Assembly: GCF_018687715.1 (NCBI RefSeq)
Contig: NC_056757.1
Coordinates: 9,082,501-9,146,500 of the forward strand
Direction: 5' to 3'
Length of the DNA stretch: 64,000 nt
From: Carya illinoinensis
Taxonomy: Eukaryota > Streptophyta > Magnoliopsida > Fagales > Juglandaceae
The position numbers were made by a program, and so were the translations under genes. Under the pieces are notes generated by a model that was not told the origin of the DNA, ran no database searches, and saw nothing but the letters and a program-made list of their open reading frames with translations. Shown here one piece after another: positions 9,911 to 21,706 of this stretch (positions are counted from its first letter, which is position 1; the number at the start of each line of letters is the position of its first letter).

Positions 9911-12540
9911 AAGATCAACCATCAACGCCAAAAAGATACAAGATACAACTCTGAACCTAATTGAGAGATACATATCATCGACAACTCCCAACATTTCCAA
10001 AGGTTATTATCTTCACACCATAAATTGCTAATATTGACGACGCCTCTGCTTTACCTTTCGAATTTTCATCCTATTCCAACCTTGGTAACCTAATAGCCAC
10101 TACCTAAAATTAGCCATCAATAAATAAAATTTGCACGACCAAAAGATTAATCTCATATTAAAACTCCGAATCACTACTAATTCCTCAAATCGATACAAAA
10201 TTTGAACTTCTAAAAATCTCCAAAAATCATGATTTCGCGCGCACTCTGATAACTCACCAACATACATAAAGGCTATATCCTCAAAAATTATTATCATGAA
10301 GAACAAGCTCAATCCACACCTAATCACAAGAAAACTTTTACCACATTCCCATAGAAAATCATATACTTCCAGAAATCACAAATCTCCACTCATTCCTCAG
10401 TTGGCCATCGTTGCCCTAACGAAAACCAACATTCCGCAAAAATACATCCAATGATTGATGACGGAAACCAGTACAAATCAACCTCCAGGCCCCAAGCATA
10501 ACATCATCCCAAAATACACCTGTCCCTTCTAAAGATAAGGAACATCTCCAAAAGGCCCAAGTCCTTCCCGGCCAACCATCGAGAGCACTTATAACTTCTA
10601 TCTGATATCCCAAACTTCAAACTCATTACCTATATTTTGAATAACATATAATCTTGCAATAACTCACTCACTATAAACTACCACTGACTTCACCCAGACA
10701 TAATCAAAACGCTCTTGGTAACTCACCCACTTACTTGTACTCTCAAAAACTCTAGTTTTGGCACAACTAATTCCTTCAATAGCAGTTCACAAAAAAAAAA
10801 CATCTCAAGACAGGTCATACTGTTTAAATCTTCAATCCATCAAAAACTATTAAACAACATTCAAGGATCCTACTGCTTTATTACTTCATACATATGATCA
10901 TGCTACCCACCTTTGATGCATAAGTTTCAACTTCCTAGATTTATTACTTGATACATCCCACATGGTGACCTAACGATCTCCTTTCAAGTTAAATAACCAT
11001 ATCCCCAATTCTCCCAACTGGATACTTGATCTGCAAAGAAAAGTATAGCCTCACCAATATAAATTTGTATGACTTCAAGTCGCAATTAATTTTCAAGATA
11101 AACACAACAGTCGTTTCAAACCATCATCCCAATGGGTAACCCGCTTCGACTGCACATTCTGTTCCATTTACCAAACAACTCAAAGCCAAAATCTCTTGAA
11201 TTTAATATTACCACACAGATTCCTCTTCAACTCCTACTAAGCCAAAAATAGATGAGACTAGGACCAGCACTCTCCGACATCCATACGCACGTACCATTAC
11301 TACTCACCGATCTCATGCACTCTTAGCCAACACCAAAAATCATTCAAACGTACAAGTGATCCATTATCACATTTCCATCACCTAGACTTATATCCTCAAC
11401 TCAACAAGAATCGTTCCTGAATCTACTAAACTTATATCCTTAAATCAGCAACTAGTCATTGCTTAAAGTTTGGTACCGAGAATGATCTTAAACTTGCTAA
11501 GAATCCATTCCCAAAAGTCTACGGATCGTATAGCCTCAAATTCAATCGTATTCAACACCAACACAAAATCTACTATTTCCAACACCCTGATGGACCTATA
11601 TCTTTCGAATCGATAGAATCATTTCCTAAAATCTGCCACTACAACCTCGGGTTAACAGTAAATATTTTTCTAAACTAGCTCGATATATTCAATCCTCAAA
11701 GAAAAACACGAACTAGATCATTACCTCCAATTCTCAAAGGAATCTACTCTAGAAAAATTTTCATATCAATAACTCAACTCTAATCAACCCCATTTTAATG
11801 GTTACAAACTAATTACTCACTAGAGTAGATTAAGCTATAGCACTAAGTCTGTAAAACTAAGAACTCAATTCCAATTATAAATCAGTCCTTCAATTTTGCA
11901 ATTCTAAAATCTTAAATCAAACAAGAATCATCTTCCGGAATCTCTAAGATCAAAGAACTTACATCCCATAATAGAAAAAAAATTGACTTCTCAAATCTTT
12001 CAAACTCTAAAACATTAATAGATAATAAATCTTTTTCTAAAATTCTAAAGATTGGTAGCTTTAATCCAAAACATTCACCTTAAAAGCTTGTAAAATCTAA
12101 AGCCCTATTTGCCACCAAATTACTCATCCGAATCACGAAATCTAAAACTCGAAACTTAATTATTTCCCCCCCAAAGCTTGTCGAACCTAACACCTTAATT
12201 ACCATAAACTTATTTTCCTAAAATCTATAAGGCCCCAAACTTTAAAACTTTCATGAAATTTCATCAAATCTATCCTTGAAATTTGTTGAACTTACAATCT
12301 ACTACACTATAGACCATTTCATAAACTCCACGGAACTAAAGAATTCAATTATTCTACTTCCCTAAAAGATCACCCAGATCATGTCACTCTCTCTAAGCCT
12401 CTATAATATAAGAAAAACAAACCACACAAGGCGTTCATCACTAAAGATTAGATTAGACCCCTACCTGCCATGACTCCAGCATTCTGAATCTCCGTAACCT
12501 CGCCTCCAATAGTACCAAGAGTCATTGCGCACATGAGCCC
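9911..12540 (-). other. Non-coding internal spacer of the gypsy element
   Basis: Where pol should lie there are 2.6 kb of A/C-rich plus-strand sequence with no supported coding region. Short, degenerate repeated phrases of the kind CCTTGAAATTTGTTGAAC and AAATCTTAAAACT recur, especially after 11400. Minus-strand ORFs at 10100-10327 and 10416-10613 show no domain. Pol has been replaced by, or has decayed into, repeat-like spacer. Confidence 0.55.
12284..12480. repeat. Spacer repeat, copy 1 (left of gag)
   Basis: This stretch is a diverged direct repeat of 13193-13470. Shared landmarks in the same order are CCTTGAAATTTGTTGAAC versus CCTTAAAGTTTCATTGAAC, then CTATAG followed by CATAAA(C/T)TCCAC, then AAACAAACCACA versus AAGCAAACCACA, then CTGCC. 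The pair brackets the gag remnant. Confidence 0.5.
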
Positions 12541-12584
12541 GAGCTAATTGCCTCTGGTTAGTTCTACCACTTTGACGAGGTCCA

Positions 12585-12715
12585 CGGCTTTCTTGAACAT
12601 AACTAGGGCACTCACGAGCAAGATGTCCCGTCTGGCCGCATTCAAAACATTAGTTACTACCCAGATGACACTCACCCTCATGAGCTCTATTACATTTGCC
12701 ACAAACTGGAACTCA
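12585..12715 (-). pseudogene. Gag zinc knuckle (CCHC) of the gypsy element
   Basis: The minus strand reads PVCGKCNRAHEGECHLGSN, a stop codon, then CFECGQTGHLAREC. The second part is a perfect CX2CX4HX4C retroviral-type zinc knuckle, which in an active gag binds the element RNA during packaging. The TAA directly before the knuckle breaks the frame. It lies C-terminal to the capsid-like domain at 12860-13168 in the same orientation, as in chromovirus gag. The overlapping 86-codon ORF at 12544-12804 is in a different frame and is not the protein. Confidence 0.75.
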
Positions 12716-12859
12716 GCCTCCCATACGCACTCCCAAGGCTGCTTATAGTCGAGTCTCGGCCCGCTGAACAAACTTCTGAGGCGAACCCGAACTACTTCCT
12801 TCACCAGTAAAACTCCGCCTCTTTTGTCTTGAAGGGGAGCCCATATTCAGATTATTCTC

Positions 12860-13168
12860 TCACTCTACAAGAGTGACCACATCCACTAAATCCTGAAAAG
12901 TGGATATCCGGTGGCAAACTACCATCTTGCATATATCTGGTCGCAAACCTTCCTGAAAACACTCGGCCTGCATCTCCCCTGTGGCGATGAGGTGGGGAGC
13001 AAATCGCCCAAGCTCTATAAATTTTCGGGCGTACTGTTCCACGGTCATGCTCCCTTGGACTAAGCTTGAGAACTCTCTTGCTTTTTGCCGCCTCACGGAA
13101 GTGGGAAAGAAGCGGTCATTAAATTCTTTCTTAAAGCGCTTCCAGGTCACAGCGGCAATAGACCCCAA
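12860..13168 (-). pseudogene. Retrotransposon gag domain, truncated
   Basis: The 102-codon frame starts MGSIAAVTWKRFKKEFNDRF and contains VRRQKAREFSSLVQGSMTVE, YARKFIELGRFAPHL and FQEGLRP. This matches the Retrotrans_gag family pattern (W..FK..F...F.P...R..K..EF..L.QG.MTV.EY...F..L.RFAP). In a working element it forms the capsid-like particle. The frame stops before the zinc knuckle at 12585-12715, and the N-terminal part of gag is missing, so it is a fragment. It is the best-preserved coding stretch of the element. Confidence 0.8.
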
Positions 13169-13192
13169 ACCTTAAACAAAATTCCCTTAAAC

Positions 13193-13470
13193 GTATCCTT
13201 AAAGTTTCATTGAACCTACACTCTCCTATACTATAGCCCCGTTACATAAATTCCACAAAACCTTGACCTCAATCATCCTAAGCGACTTAAAGCTAATTCC
13301 TCTCCTCATTGCTACGTGAGTTCCCACCTTACAAAGATTGCCTAAACCATGACATTCCCTTCAGACCTCAACATCATACAAGCAAACCACATCACTAAAA
13401 ATTCAAGCCTACTACACTAAATGTTCATGCCTAATAATAGTATCCTCGATTATACCGCCTTCCTGCCACA
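13193..13470. repeat. Spacer repeat, copy 2 (right of gag)
   Basis: Diverged direct repeat of 12284-12480. Together the two copies flank the gag remnant, suggesting either a tandem duplication within the internal region or gag sequence embedded in a repeat array. Confidence 0.5.
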
Positions 13471-13743
13471 ACACAAACTTTGACCCCCTTTAAGAAAAAC
13501 AAATAAAACCAACAACATAAAACCAAAACCCAAACCAAACCACATAACAACAAATCAAAAAAAAAAAAAAACCAACATGCAATAACACAACTAAATAAAC
13601 ACATACAAGCAAACAAGCTCAAACAAATAAAACAATTAAAACATATTCAAAAGCAACTTTACTTAAAATAAATTTTAAAACACAACCTTAAAACAATCTG
13701 GTGCTACCTACGGGACATGTGGTTTTTTACCCAGAGCCAAACC

Positions 13744-13755
13744 GCTCTGATACCA
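13744..13755 (-). promoter_or_regulatory. Primer-binding site (initiator Met tRNA type)
   Basis: The plus strand reads GCTCTGATACCA, whose complement TGGTATCAGAGC pairs with the 3' end of plant initiator methionine tRNA. It lies two bases inside the LTR at 13758, which identifies that LTR as the 5' LTR and fixes the minus-strand orientation. Confidence 0.9.
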
Positions 13756-13757
13756 CC

Positions 13758-15977
13758 TGTGACGCCCCCAAATCCCCACGCACGGATACTGAAAAATCGA
13801 GACGTCCGGATGATGACATCACGGGTCACCACCCTAATGACGTGTGCTAAATGTGTGCAAAAGCAACAAATGTGCACGAAAGGACACGCAGCGGATAGCA
13901 AAGTCATATAACTAAGTACCAGAATTTTTCTTAATTTAACACAAAGCTGTTCAAAACATATATATTAAAATATTACAGCACACAAACATAATTTTAAACT
14001 AAATACAAAGCATAAACTTCAGCACCCCGACAGAGCTGCATCCTCTGGCTCAGCCTCCTCCTCCTCATCCTCGATCTCTGCACCAAAATCTACGGAACCA
14101 AAATGGTGCCGCAGGTAAGTAAAATCCAAACACCACCAGATAAAAATATATAGAACTCAAACAATATGCATGAAGTGATGCCAATGCGCAAAACCCATAA
14201 AATCATATTTTTCCACACACGCCAAAAATCCCATTTGGCCTAAAAACAAACCCTTTCCAAATATCACGCCAAAAGTCACATTTGGCCCATATCCATCTCA
14301 AACTATTATCCAATTAATCCGTATGCACCATGACCTCCCCTAGGGGTCATCTGTAGACTCTGGCTCCAGTGACACACCGCAGATTACGACCACGAATGTG
14401 ACACCTAACGAGCGATGCCCAGTTTTGCGCCCCACACGTTCGTAGCCAAGCATCCTCTAGCTCTCGCCAGCAAAGGGCCACGGAGTCGGTGAGTAGAGCG
14501 ATTCCCAGTTCCGCGCCCGGCGCGTTTGTAGCCAAGCATCCCCTAGCCCCCGCTCCCGTCGTCGCCCAGCGACAACTCAGGGGACGTCACTCAGTTTATT
14601 CTGCTCCCGAGTGACCAGAGGAGCTCCACCAAGATAATATCCCATCTCGGCTTGGGCTCGTGATACACACGCTCCCGAAAATCCACTTACGCCAATAAAA
14701 CAGATTTTTCTCAAATTAAATAAAACGCACGCGCATGCACCATGTAAATGCAATTTCAATGCACAAAACGATCAACCAACCATAAATCAATAAAACAAGT
14801 AACTCCGTCCTCCATCCATCCGACCCCCGAACTCCTCGAACTCAGTCCGGAATCAGCCAACCAACAGATAAATAATTATTGAATGAGCAAAATATATTTA
14901 AATCTAAAAGTAGAGTTTGGAAAATACTTACAGCACTATATGGTATTTTTAGAAAACACGCGGCGTTGCAAACGGCGGAAGGAAAGCAACGTAACAGTGT
15001 AATTTACACTGTGGCCGTGGGTTGTAAAATACCCACTTTTGAACGGGGACAAACCAAGGCTTGAGATTGATAGAAAATGGCCTTTAGATATTTATGAAGC
15101 TAAGGGAAATGAGTTTTGACCGTGGGTGGTGGTGGAAATGGCGATCGAAGGCCAAAAAGGGGCTGAATGGAGTTGAGCTCGTGGGAGCTGCTCCAGCAAC
15201 AGACCGAGGCTGGAAATGGGTGGTTTAGGTCTGCAAGAGGTAGGGGAAGATGCTATGAAAATATGGTGGCCGGAGGTGGTGCAACGGCGCCGAAAACGGT
15301 GAAAAACCGTATGGCTTGGAGGAGCTCGTGACGGCTAACGGTGGCTCGGATGGAGGTGAAACTTGGTGGGGATGTTCACCGGTGAGAGGGGAAGAAAACT
15401 GGGTGGGTGGTGTAGGCCATGCCACTGGCGAGTGGCGGTTCTGGGCTACGAAAGCAACCGGCAACAGGTGCAAAAACAGAGCAGGTGCAACGACTTCCGG
15501 CGGCTCTCGAAGGCTAACGGCTGGTCCGATGGCTCTGAAAATTGGTGCGGATGATCTCTGGTGGAAGGAGAAGAGAATGGCGGTGCACTAAATGGTGGCC
15601 GGACGGTGGAGAACTGGGCTGACAAACAGGCAGCGACGGAAGGAGAAAAAGGGGCTGTTGTGCGTACGCGGGAGAGGAGGAAGAAGAAAGAAAAAGAAAA
15701 GGAAGAAAAAGAAGGAAAAAGAAAGAAAAAGAAAAAAGAAAAAGAAAGAAAAGAAAAGATAAAGGAAAAGAAATGAGGTCCAGTCCTCACTCTGAAAACC
15801 AAAACAGATCCGCCGAAAACGATATTAAAAATCGTAAAACGATTAAAATAAATTAAACACAACATCAAATAAATAAAAACCAATTAAAATACATTAATTT
15901 AAAATAAATAAATTAATATATTAATTAAATTAAAAATAACCATTCAGTGAAAATACACATAAAAGCGAGTCATCACA
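13758..15977 (-). repeat. Gypsy 5' LTR (right copy)
   Basis: About 2220 bases, pairing with 7634-9869. It begins TGTGACGCC next to the primer-binding site and ends GTCATCACA before the target duplication. A purine tract at 15668-15778 matches that in the other LTR. ORFs inside it (14347-15883) are non-genic and recur in the partner LTR. Confidence 0.85.
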
Positions 15978-15982
15978 ATGTT

Positions 15983-16107
15983 TCTCTATACTATAGTCCA
16001 TTCCATAGAGAAAACCTTGTAAAGATATTCGTATACTTACTATGAGAAAATCTTTTTAATCACATTAATGCTTTGAGTTTGACACTCACAAACAATAATC
16101 ATAATTT
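15983..16107 (-). other. Copia flank right of the gypsy insertion
   Basis: Sequence resumes the element that was split at 7633. No coding motif is visible. Confidence 0.4.
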
Positions 16108-16610
16108 AAATAATTATGGATGAAGTAGTAGTGTCATCAAGACCCTCATTTGGGAGTAGATCTTGATACACAGTGTGTTATCTCCAATTTTAAATTTAGT
16201 AGATGAACTAGCTATATCATTATAATTCTCCTTTGGGAATAAACTCTAACATACAAAGTATTCCCTTCAACCTTTCTTTGATGGATGAACTAGTAATGTC
16301 ATCAAAACCATCATTTGGGAGTAGATCTTGACACACAAAGTATTCGCTCCAATCTTAAATTATGTGGATGAACTAGCTGTATCACCAAAATTCTCCTTTA
16401 GGATTAAACTCTGACATACAAATTGTTCACCTCAACTTTACTTTGATGGATGAACAAGTAGTATCGTCAAGACCCTCCTTTGGGAGTAAATCTTGACACA
16501 CAAATTTGTTTATTCCAATCTTACTTTGATCGATGAACTAATAGTATCATCAAGACCCTCGTTTGGGAGTAGATCTTGACAAACAAATTTGTCCACTTCC
16601 TCATACCCAT
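16108..16610. repeat. 83-bp tandem array with alternating subtypes
   Basis: About six head-to-tail units of roughly 83 bases each start near GATGGATGAACTAGTAG. Type A units read GTCATCAAGACCCTC...GGGAGTAGATCTTGACACACAAA. Type B units read TATCACCAAAATTCTCCTTTGGGA...AAACTCTGACATACAAA. The order is A B A B A A, giving a partial 166-bp higher-order repeat. No frame runs through it. Confidence 0.75.
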
Positions 16611-17061
16611 CTTATTATGGAGTTTAATAATTTTTTACCAAAATTAAGAAAATCTTGTACCTTTGGGTAACCAATCTTTTCTTTAATTATAATGTAAATC
16701 ATTTGCACCATATTGGACAAACAAATATATATGGCAAGATAATAAGATCCAAAATAAACAATTCATACATGTATTTAATAATAATAACACGTACATAAGA
16801 TATTTCATAAAATTTAACACATGTATATACCAATAATAACATGTATTGAAAATTTACTAACATGAATAAAATTTAATTAATAATTTTTTTGATAAATAAT
16901 ATTAAAATAATAATATACTAATATTTTATATTCTGACCAGTTTAGATCTAACTAGACCGATTTAGTAACCCTGGCCGAAGGTTCAAGAACAAGTAGGGGC
17001 CTAGTTTGTTATAGTAATGGGTCGAGCTTGTACAGTCGGCCTGATTCTTTAATTCCCTTCT

Positions 17062-17063
<2 letters not shown>
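16611..17063. other. AT-rich sequence, no feature
   Basis: Non-coding AT-rich sequence, presumably the outer part of the antisense copia element. No LTR or primer-binding site matching 20953-21366 was recognised. Confidence 0.4.

Positions 17064-17114
<51 letters not shown>
17064..17114. repeat. (TC)n microsatellite
   Basis: An uninterrupted run of about 25 TC dinucleotides. On the minus strand it produces an artefactual RE-repeat ORF (16948-17244). Confidence 0.95.
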
Positions 17115-17118
<4 letters not shown>

Positions 17119-18030
17119 TTTTGTATTTTTTGTTTTTTTATTCCATACCATGGAATTTCCATGGTAGTGGGCTTTAGACCCCTTTGCCACTGTTACAGGG
17201 ACGCTGGCGAGGAGCTTCTCAACCTCCTTACAGCATTGACTCACTCAAAAATGAGTAGCACTAAAGCTATCCCAAGTGCAGGAGGATGTCGTGTAATAAT
17301 TAGGAATAAATTCCTAGATCGTCTCCTCAGGGAAAGTTACTTAGAAATCAAACTCGTTGAAAAAGGTGAAAAAATTTCACAAAGAGAAAATAAAATGATG
17401 GTATGTGCAATAGATGGAAAAGGGTACTAGTCATGGACTAGATTAATGTCTTTTGATTTTTTTTTTTTTTTTGATTGTCGGATTGGAATGTAAAGGACTA
17501 ATAAATTAAATTCAGAAATTAATAAAACTAAATTAAGAATTAAACTAATTTAGAAAGTAATTGACAAAACATGAATTGAAAATTAAAAATGCCCAAAACC
17601 AAGATTCTAAAATTCATCTTTGTAATTAAATCACAAATTTTCAAAATAACACATAACAATTGTAATCACTATTAAATGAAAACTTAAGGAAGTGAAAAAA
17701 ATAAATCACACGAAATAAGTAAACAGAAAATAAATTACCCTAACTTCTAAGTAAAAAATATCTCAAAAGTATTCTATAAACTTTAAACTGAAGTTAAATA
17801 AAATAGGGAACGAAAAGTCTAAATGAAAACTTCCTTTCACTATTCAATTGAAATTCAAAACAACAAGGAAACAACTTCTCACATATGACTCTTGAAAATT
17901 AATCTCTAAACCTTTAATAAAAACTTTAGAACAATTCCTCTACTCCCCACGTATGATGTTTCAGAAAAATCAAAAACAAAAACAAAAGCTTAAAACCAAA
18001 CCTTTCTTGCAATAAATTAAGGTAACACAA

Positions 18031-18195
18031 TTAATTAAAACTTCTAAAACAATTTATTTTATTGCATGAAACAAAATAGCACACTTGATTAAAACTTCTA
18101 AAATAATTTCTTTTTGTTGCATGAAACAAAATAGCACACTTAATTAAAACTTCTAAAACAATTTCTTTTATTGCATGAAACAAACTAGTAATGAA
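18031..18195. repeat. 54-55 bp tandem repeat, three copies
   Basis: Three units of TTAATTAAAACTTCTAAAAC...TTGCATGAAACAAAATAGCACAC, with TTCTAAAA landmarks near 18042, 18097 and 18151. Inside the antisense gypsy-type LTR. Confidence 0.75.
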
Positions 18196-18478
18196 ACAAA
18201 CTAGCACACTTAATGGAAATTAAGGTATTACACTTAATGAAATACAATTCTAGAACAAATCTTAATACACTAAAAAAAAAATGCTAAAACAACAAAGCTT
18301 TGAAGCTAAAAGGAGAAACAAAATTTCTGAAAACAATAAGGAGCTAATTCTTTCAAGTACATAGCAGAAAATTGTGTGTATTGAGTTGTGTTTTTCTAAG
18401 TTTGAGTTCTGTCTTTGTAAGTTTCGGATTGCACCCTTTTATAGCCGAACATCTTGGCTAGTTGCATCTCCATTCAAT

Positions 18479-18645
18479 TGGTTTCACACTTCAATCTTGT
18501 ATTCACACCTTAATTCAGCCACCTTTTGCATTCACACCTTAATTGGTTTCACATTTCAATCTTGCATTCACACCTTAATTTCGGCCACTTCTTGTTGCAT
18601 TCACACTCAATTTGTTTCACAATTCAGCCGCCTCTTGCATTTCTC
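18479..18645. repeat. 65-bp tandem repeat, two and a half copies
   Basis: Units begin (T/G)GTTTCACA(C/T)TTCAATCTTG, continue with CATTCACACCTTAATT, and restart near 18479, 18544 and about 18610. Same LTR as the 54-bp repeat. Confidence 0.7.
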
Positions 18646-19380
18646 TTAATTGCCGTGTCTTGTATTGCATTCCTGCTCTCTTATTTTATTCAATTGGTTT
18701 ACTAATTCAAACCAAACAACCAAGTCTTCATGCCTAACTTCTTGCAAATTCTTACACGGTTTCTTCATTGCCTCCCAGCCGACTTCTTCAATCTGTTTTC
18801 TTCAATATGTTATTTCAATTTCAGCACACAACAATTCATTCACACGTCTCTCTCTATTTCCCACCGACTCCCTCTCTTTAACCATGCACAAACCGACTAT
18901 CTCTCTAAACTTGCACTCTCTCTACACGTCTCATCCTCTCTTCAACGTACCCCATGCAGCTCCAGAAAATTCATGCACTGATTGACTCTTCAAAAGCAGC
19001 ACCGATTGACTCTTCAATTAATTCTGGAAATTCCCCACAATCATGCACCGGCTTTGCTTTCTTTTCTTTTCACAATTCCTTTTTCATTTCCAGCACATCA
19101 TGCACTTTAATTTCAGCACAAGTTTCTCTATATTTCTTCTTATTTCATCCAGCAATATGTTTATATATTAAGTCGGCAACAAACTTCCCCCAACCACAAT
19201 TCACAGCTGACTTCTCTTGTTGAATATGGCACTCTACTTCAAGCATTTCGGTGGACAGCAATTGGTGGACAGCAGCAGCATTTGATGACTTCTTCCTTCC
19301 CATCACATGTTCCTCACCTTAATTTAGCTGCACCAACCGATGTAAGTTAAGCCAAACAAGCAGCCTTCCAATTAATGTAT

Positions 19381-20389
19381 AATTTAGGTGGGTTGGAAAT
19401 GAGTTGGTGGATTTGTGGGGTGATTGGTGTAGTCGTGTATGAGGTTAGATGGAATTGGGATTGTTTGAATGGTGAGAAAGCTCAAGACAAAGTATGAACA
19501 AGGCATGAACATAATGGACCATGGTATGCATGAAAAATGGAGATGGAGATTAAAAAGAAAACACTCAACAACAAAATAACATAAATGAAAGATTAGCTTG
19601 AGCAACTTCCATTCAAAGATGGCAAGAAGTGCTTCTATCTTTTGAGGTTCATGGATTGAACCCAAAAGATGGAAAGATAGCTCAAGAAACTTTATGAACA
19701 TGAAGAACAAGAAAAACAATGGTACAAACGCAAATGATAATGGAAAGCAAGAAAAATTATGAACTAGAATGCACAGTAATCAATAGTTGGTAGAATTCAA
19801 GCAGAAATTCATGCTTTTAATCAATTAAAATCACAACTTTGATTTATTCATTTTAACCATTTTTCCATTTAAAACCAATAATAATGTCATGATGAATTTA
19901 AAATACATTGGTTTTAAATAGATAAAATATACAATATTTCAGCTCAATCAAGCATCGACCCTCCCCTCATTCGATGAGAACCAAGAACAACCACGAGCGG
20001 CACCCACTCTAGACTTCACAGCCCCTTTGTGCCGCCCCTCTAAGCCACTCCTTTACACCACGTGTTGAGCCACCATCTAAAGAGTTATGCCCTTACCCAG
20101 TAACTCACGGCGAGATTCTTCTCTGCAGACATACCTCAGCTACCTTCCCCCATTACAATACACAATACATATTACACTGTATGAAAAGCAATGGAGAAAT
20201 AAAATAAAATCAAAGCAAAGTTTGCTTGGAAAAAGATATATCAATATGTTGTTGGAATTGAGAACGGTTTATGAGAGATTTTCTTCCTCCAGCAAAAAGA
20301 TAATTTGGCAAAATAAAAACATAGAAACACTGAAAAAACCAAAATACATTTACATAGTATCACTGTGTGGGTTATCATGAAAACCAAAC
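19381..20389. other. Unassigned sequence
   Basis: I see no gene or recognisable element here. The 111-codon minus-strand ORF at 19384-19719 and the 97-codon plus-strand ORF at 20087-20380 have no domain or codon pattern that supports them. Confidence 0.4.
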
Positions 20390-20824
20390 ACTGTGTTCGT
20401 GGGCTGGGCTTGTACGTGGGCTGGTTTTTGGGTTGGGATGCGCTGTGTTATGCTTGGGCTGGGCCCAGGATGTGTTTTGAGTGGTTGTTTGTTGTATGTA
20501 TTTTATTTGTTTTAGTTAGTAGTAGGGAACATAGTCTCTAGGACCGAGGGTCCGTAGAGTTTGTACTCCACTCTTTGGGAGGGGGAGGTGTGTGGACTGT
20601 CTTTCTAAGACAGAGGTCAGTCTCTCAGACGGTTAGTCTGGAGATCTGTCCCTTAGACGATTAGTCTGGAGGCCTTGGGCAAGACCATGTCAGTCGCAAA
20701 GAAATTTGTGGACTGAGGAGCGAGTAAATGTTTTTATTTAACTTGTTTGTTACAAGTTAAAAGTTGTAATTGTCCGCTTGAATGAATGGAATTTCACTTT
20801 CAAAAAAAACAAAAAAAAAAAAAA
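20390..20824 (+). mobile_element. Poly-A retroposon (LINE 3'-end type), copy 1
   Basis: The 3' 300 bases match 21707-22540: TCTCTAGGACC(G/A)AGGGTCC, then CAGACG(G/A)TTAGTCTGGAG, then AAAGTTGTAATTGTCC and GAATGAA(T)GGAA, then a poly-A at about 20802-20824. The 5' part (GGGCTGGGCTTGTACG...) is not shared. The shape, a conserved 3' end plus A tail, is that of 5'-truncated LINE copies or SINE-like retroposons. No target duplication was resolved. Confidence 0.65.
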
Positions 20825-20952
20825 TCATAAATTTATGTGTCAAATTAAAAGGAGAGTATTTTCAATCTACCCAATATGATAAAATTACAGATGCATGCAA
20901 ACTTATAATCATTGTATATTTTTTTAAGATCATAAAAAATCTTTAACCTAAA

Positions 20953-20964
20953 GCTCTGATACCA
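20953..20964 (-). promoter_or_regulatory. Copia primer-binding site
   Basis: GCTCTGATACCA on the plus strand is the complement of TGGTATCAGAGC, the initiator methionine tRNA binding site. It marks the adjacent LTR (20965-21366) as a 5' LTR of a minus-strand element whose internal region would lie to the left. Confidence 0.8.
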
Positions 20965-21366
20965 CATATTAAATATTTTAATATGAATATTAATAATCAA
21001 ATTTTTGATTTTCTATGATCCAAGATAATAAAATAATAACGGCTAGAAAATGTACATTTTTCCATTATAGTTTGATAATGGATCTGACCTAACTATAAGA
21101 GAATGATCACCGTAACAACTTTACTACAAGTATCTCCCAACGGCTAGAGGCATAATAATGTTGTAGGTGAGAACCCTTTAACTCCTCATTACTATTTATA
21201 GACTTCTAGCCATCATAGAATCTAGAAACTTTGTATCCCACTGTGATTAACTATAGAGGTATTCTAGTCCCACTATAACTCATTTAAATTTAGTGATAAG
21301 ATTGAGCTAATCTAAACTCATTAGATATGTGTGTGTGGGACATAGAGTTTAAATAAAAATCTTACA
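20965..21366 (-). repeat. 5' LTR of an antisense copia element
   Basis: About 400 bases ending CTTACA (TGTAAG on the minus strand). The inner half repeats 1716-1924. To the left only about 130 bases of possible internal sequence precede the poly-A tail at 20824, so the element is reduced to an LTR plus primer-binding site. Confidence 0.7.
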
Positions 21367-21706
21367 TTATCTCCATAGATGTTAGGGATGTCACCATTTA
21401 GAACCTTCTCTATATTATCTCCCGCCACTTCTTCCACCTCTTATGCCATAGCCGCTTGCACTCCAAACTCTCAATGAATTGCTACCGCTTGATCTAAATG
21501 TTCCCTATTTTATTAGTGTACGTTTGGTTCCCAATTTGCTTTTACAACCAATATGAATTACTAATGCCTAATCTAATGTAAACACATTTTCTTTCATGTT
21601 AGTCACTTTTTGACTGGCATTGGCATGTGATTTAGTTGATACTAGTGCCCTAATGCAGTCCCAAAATGGCCAAACATGCATTTAAAGGTGTTGGCTTGAA
21701 AACTAA
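21367..21706. other. Unassigned flank
   Basis: No gene seen. The last 17 bases (21690-21706) appear to be the left target duplication of the next retroposon. Confidence 0.4.

Larger units (their letters stand above)
7629..15982 (-). mobile_element. Gypsy (chromovirus-like) LTR retrotransposon with TSD ATGTT
   Basis: A structurally complete but coding-poor element. Two long direct repeats form its LTRs (7634-9869 and 13758-15977), beginning TGTGACGCC and, in the right copy, ending GTCATCACA. The five bases ATGTT flank it at 7629-7633 and 15978-15982. A primer-binding site and a polypurine tract show minus-strand orientation. The internal region is only about 3.9 kb. It keeps a gag domain and a zinc knuckle, but I found no protease, reverse transcriptase, RNase H or integrase. 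By hand, about 12 differences fall in the first 228 aligned LTR bases, mostly transitions, so the insertion is not very young. It would need enzymes from a relative to move. Confidence 0.85.
17230..19380 (-). repeat. Antisense gypsy-type (Athila/Tat-like) LTR or LTR fragment
   Basis: At 17265-17335 the plus strand reads TATCCCAAGTGCAGGAGG, then CCTAGATCGTCTCCTCAGGG. Reversed, this is the CCCTG(T/A)GG...CACTTGGGA wording found at the 3' end of the LTR at 3644-5972, so this LTR lies on the minus strand. Its body to the right is A-rich, then carries a TTTCACA/CATTCACACC repeat block. Neither end is pinned by terminal bases or a target duplication; limits are approximate. ORFs at 18374-19223 are low-complexity products of the leader and are not supported as genes. 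Confidence 0.5.

Noticed and set aside
13744..13755. tRNA gene suggested by GCTCTGATACCA
   Set aside because: Only the 3' end complement is present next to an LTR. It is a retroelement primer-binding site, not a tRNA.
17161..17430. 89-codon plus-strand ORF
   Set aside because: It overlaps the reversed end of a gypsy-type LTR (CCCAAGTGCAGG...CTCAGGG) and has no protein domain.
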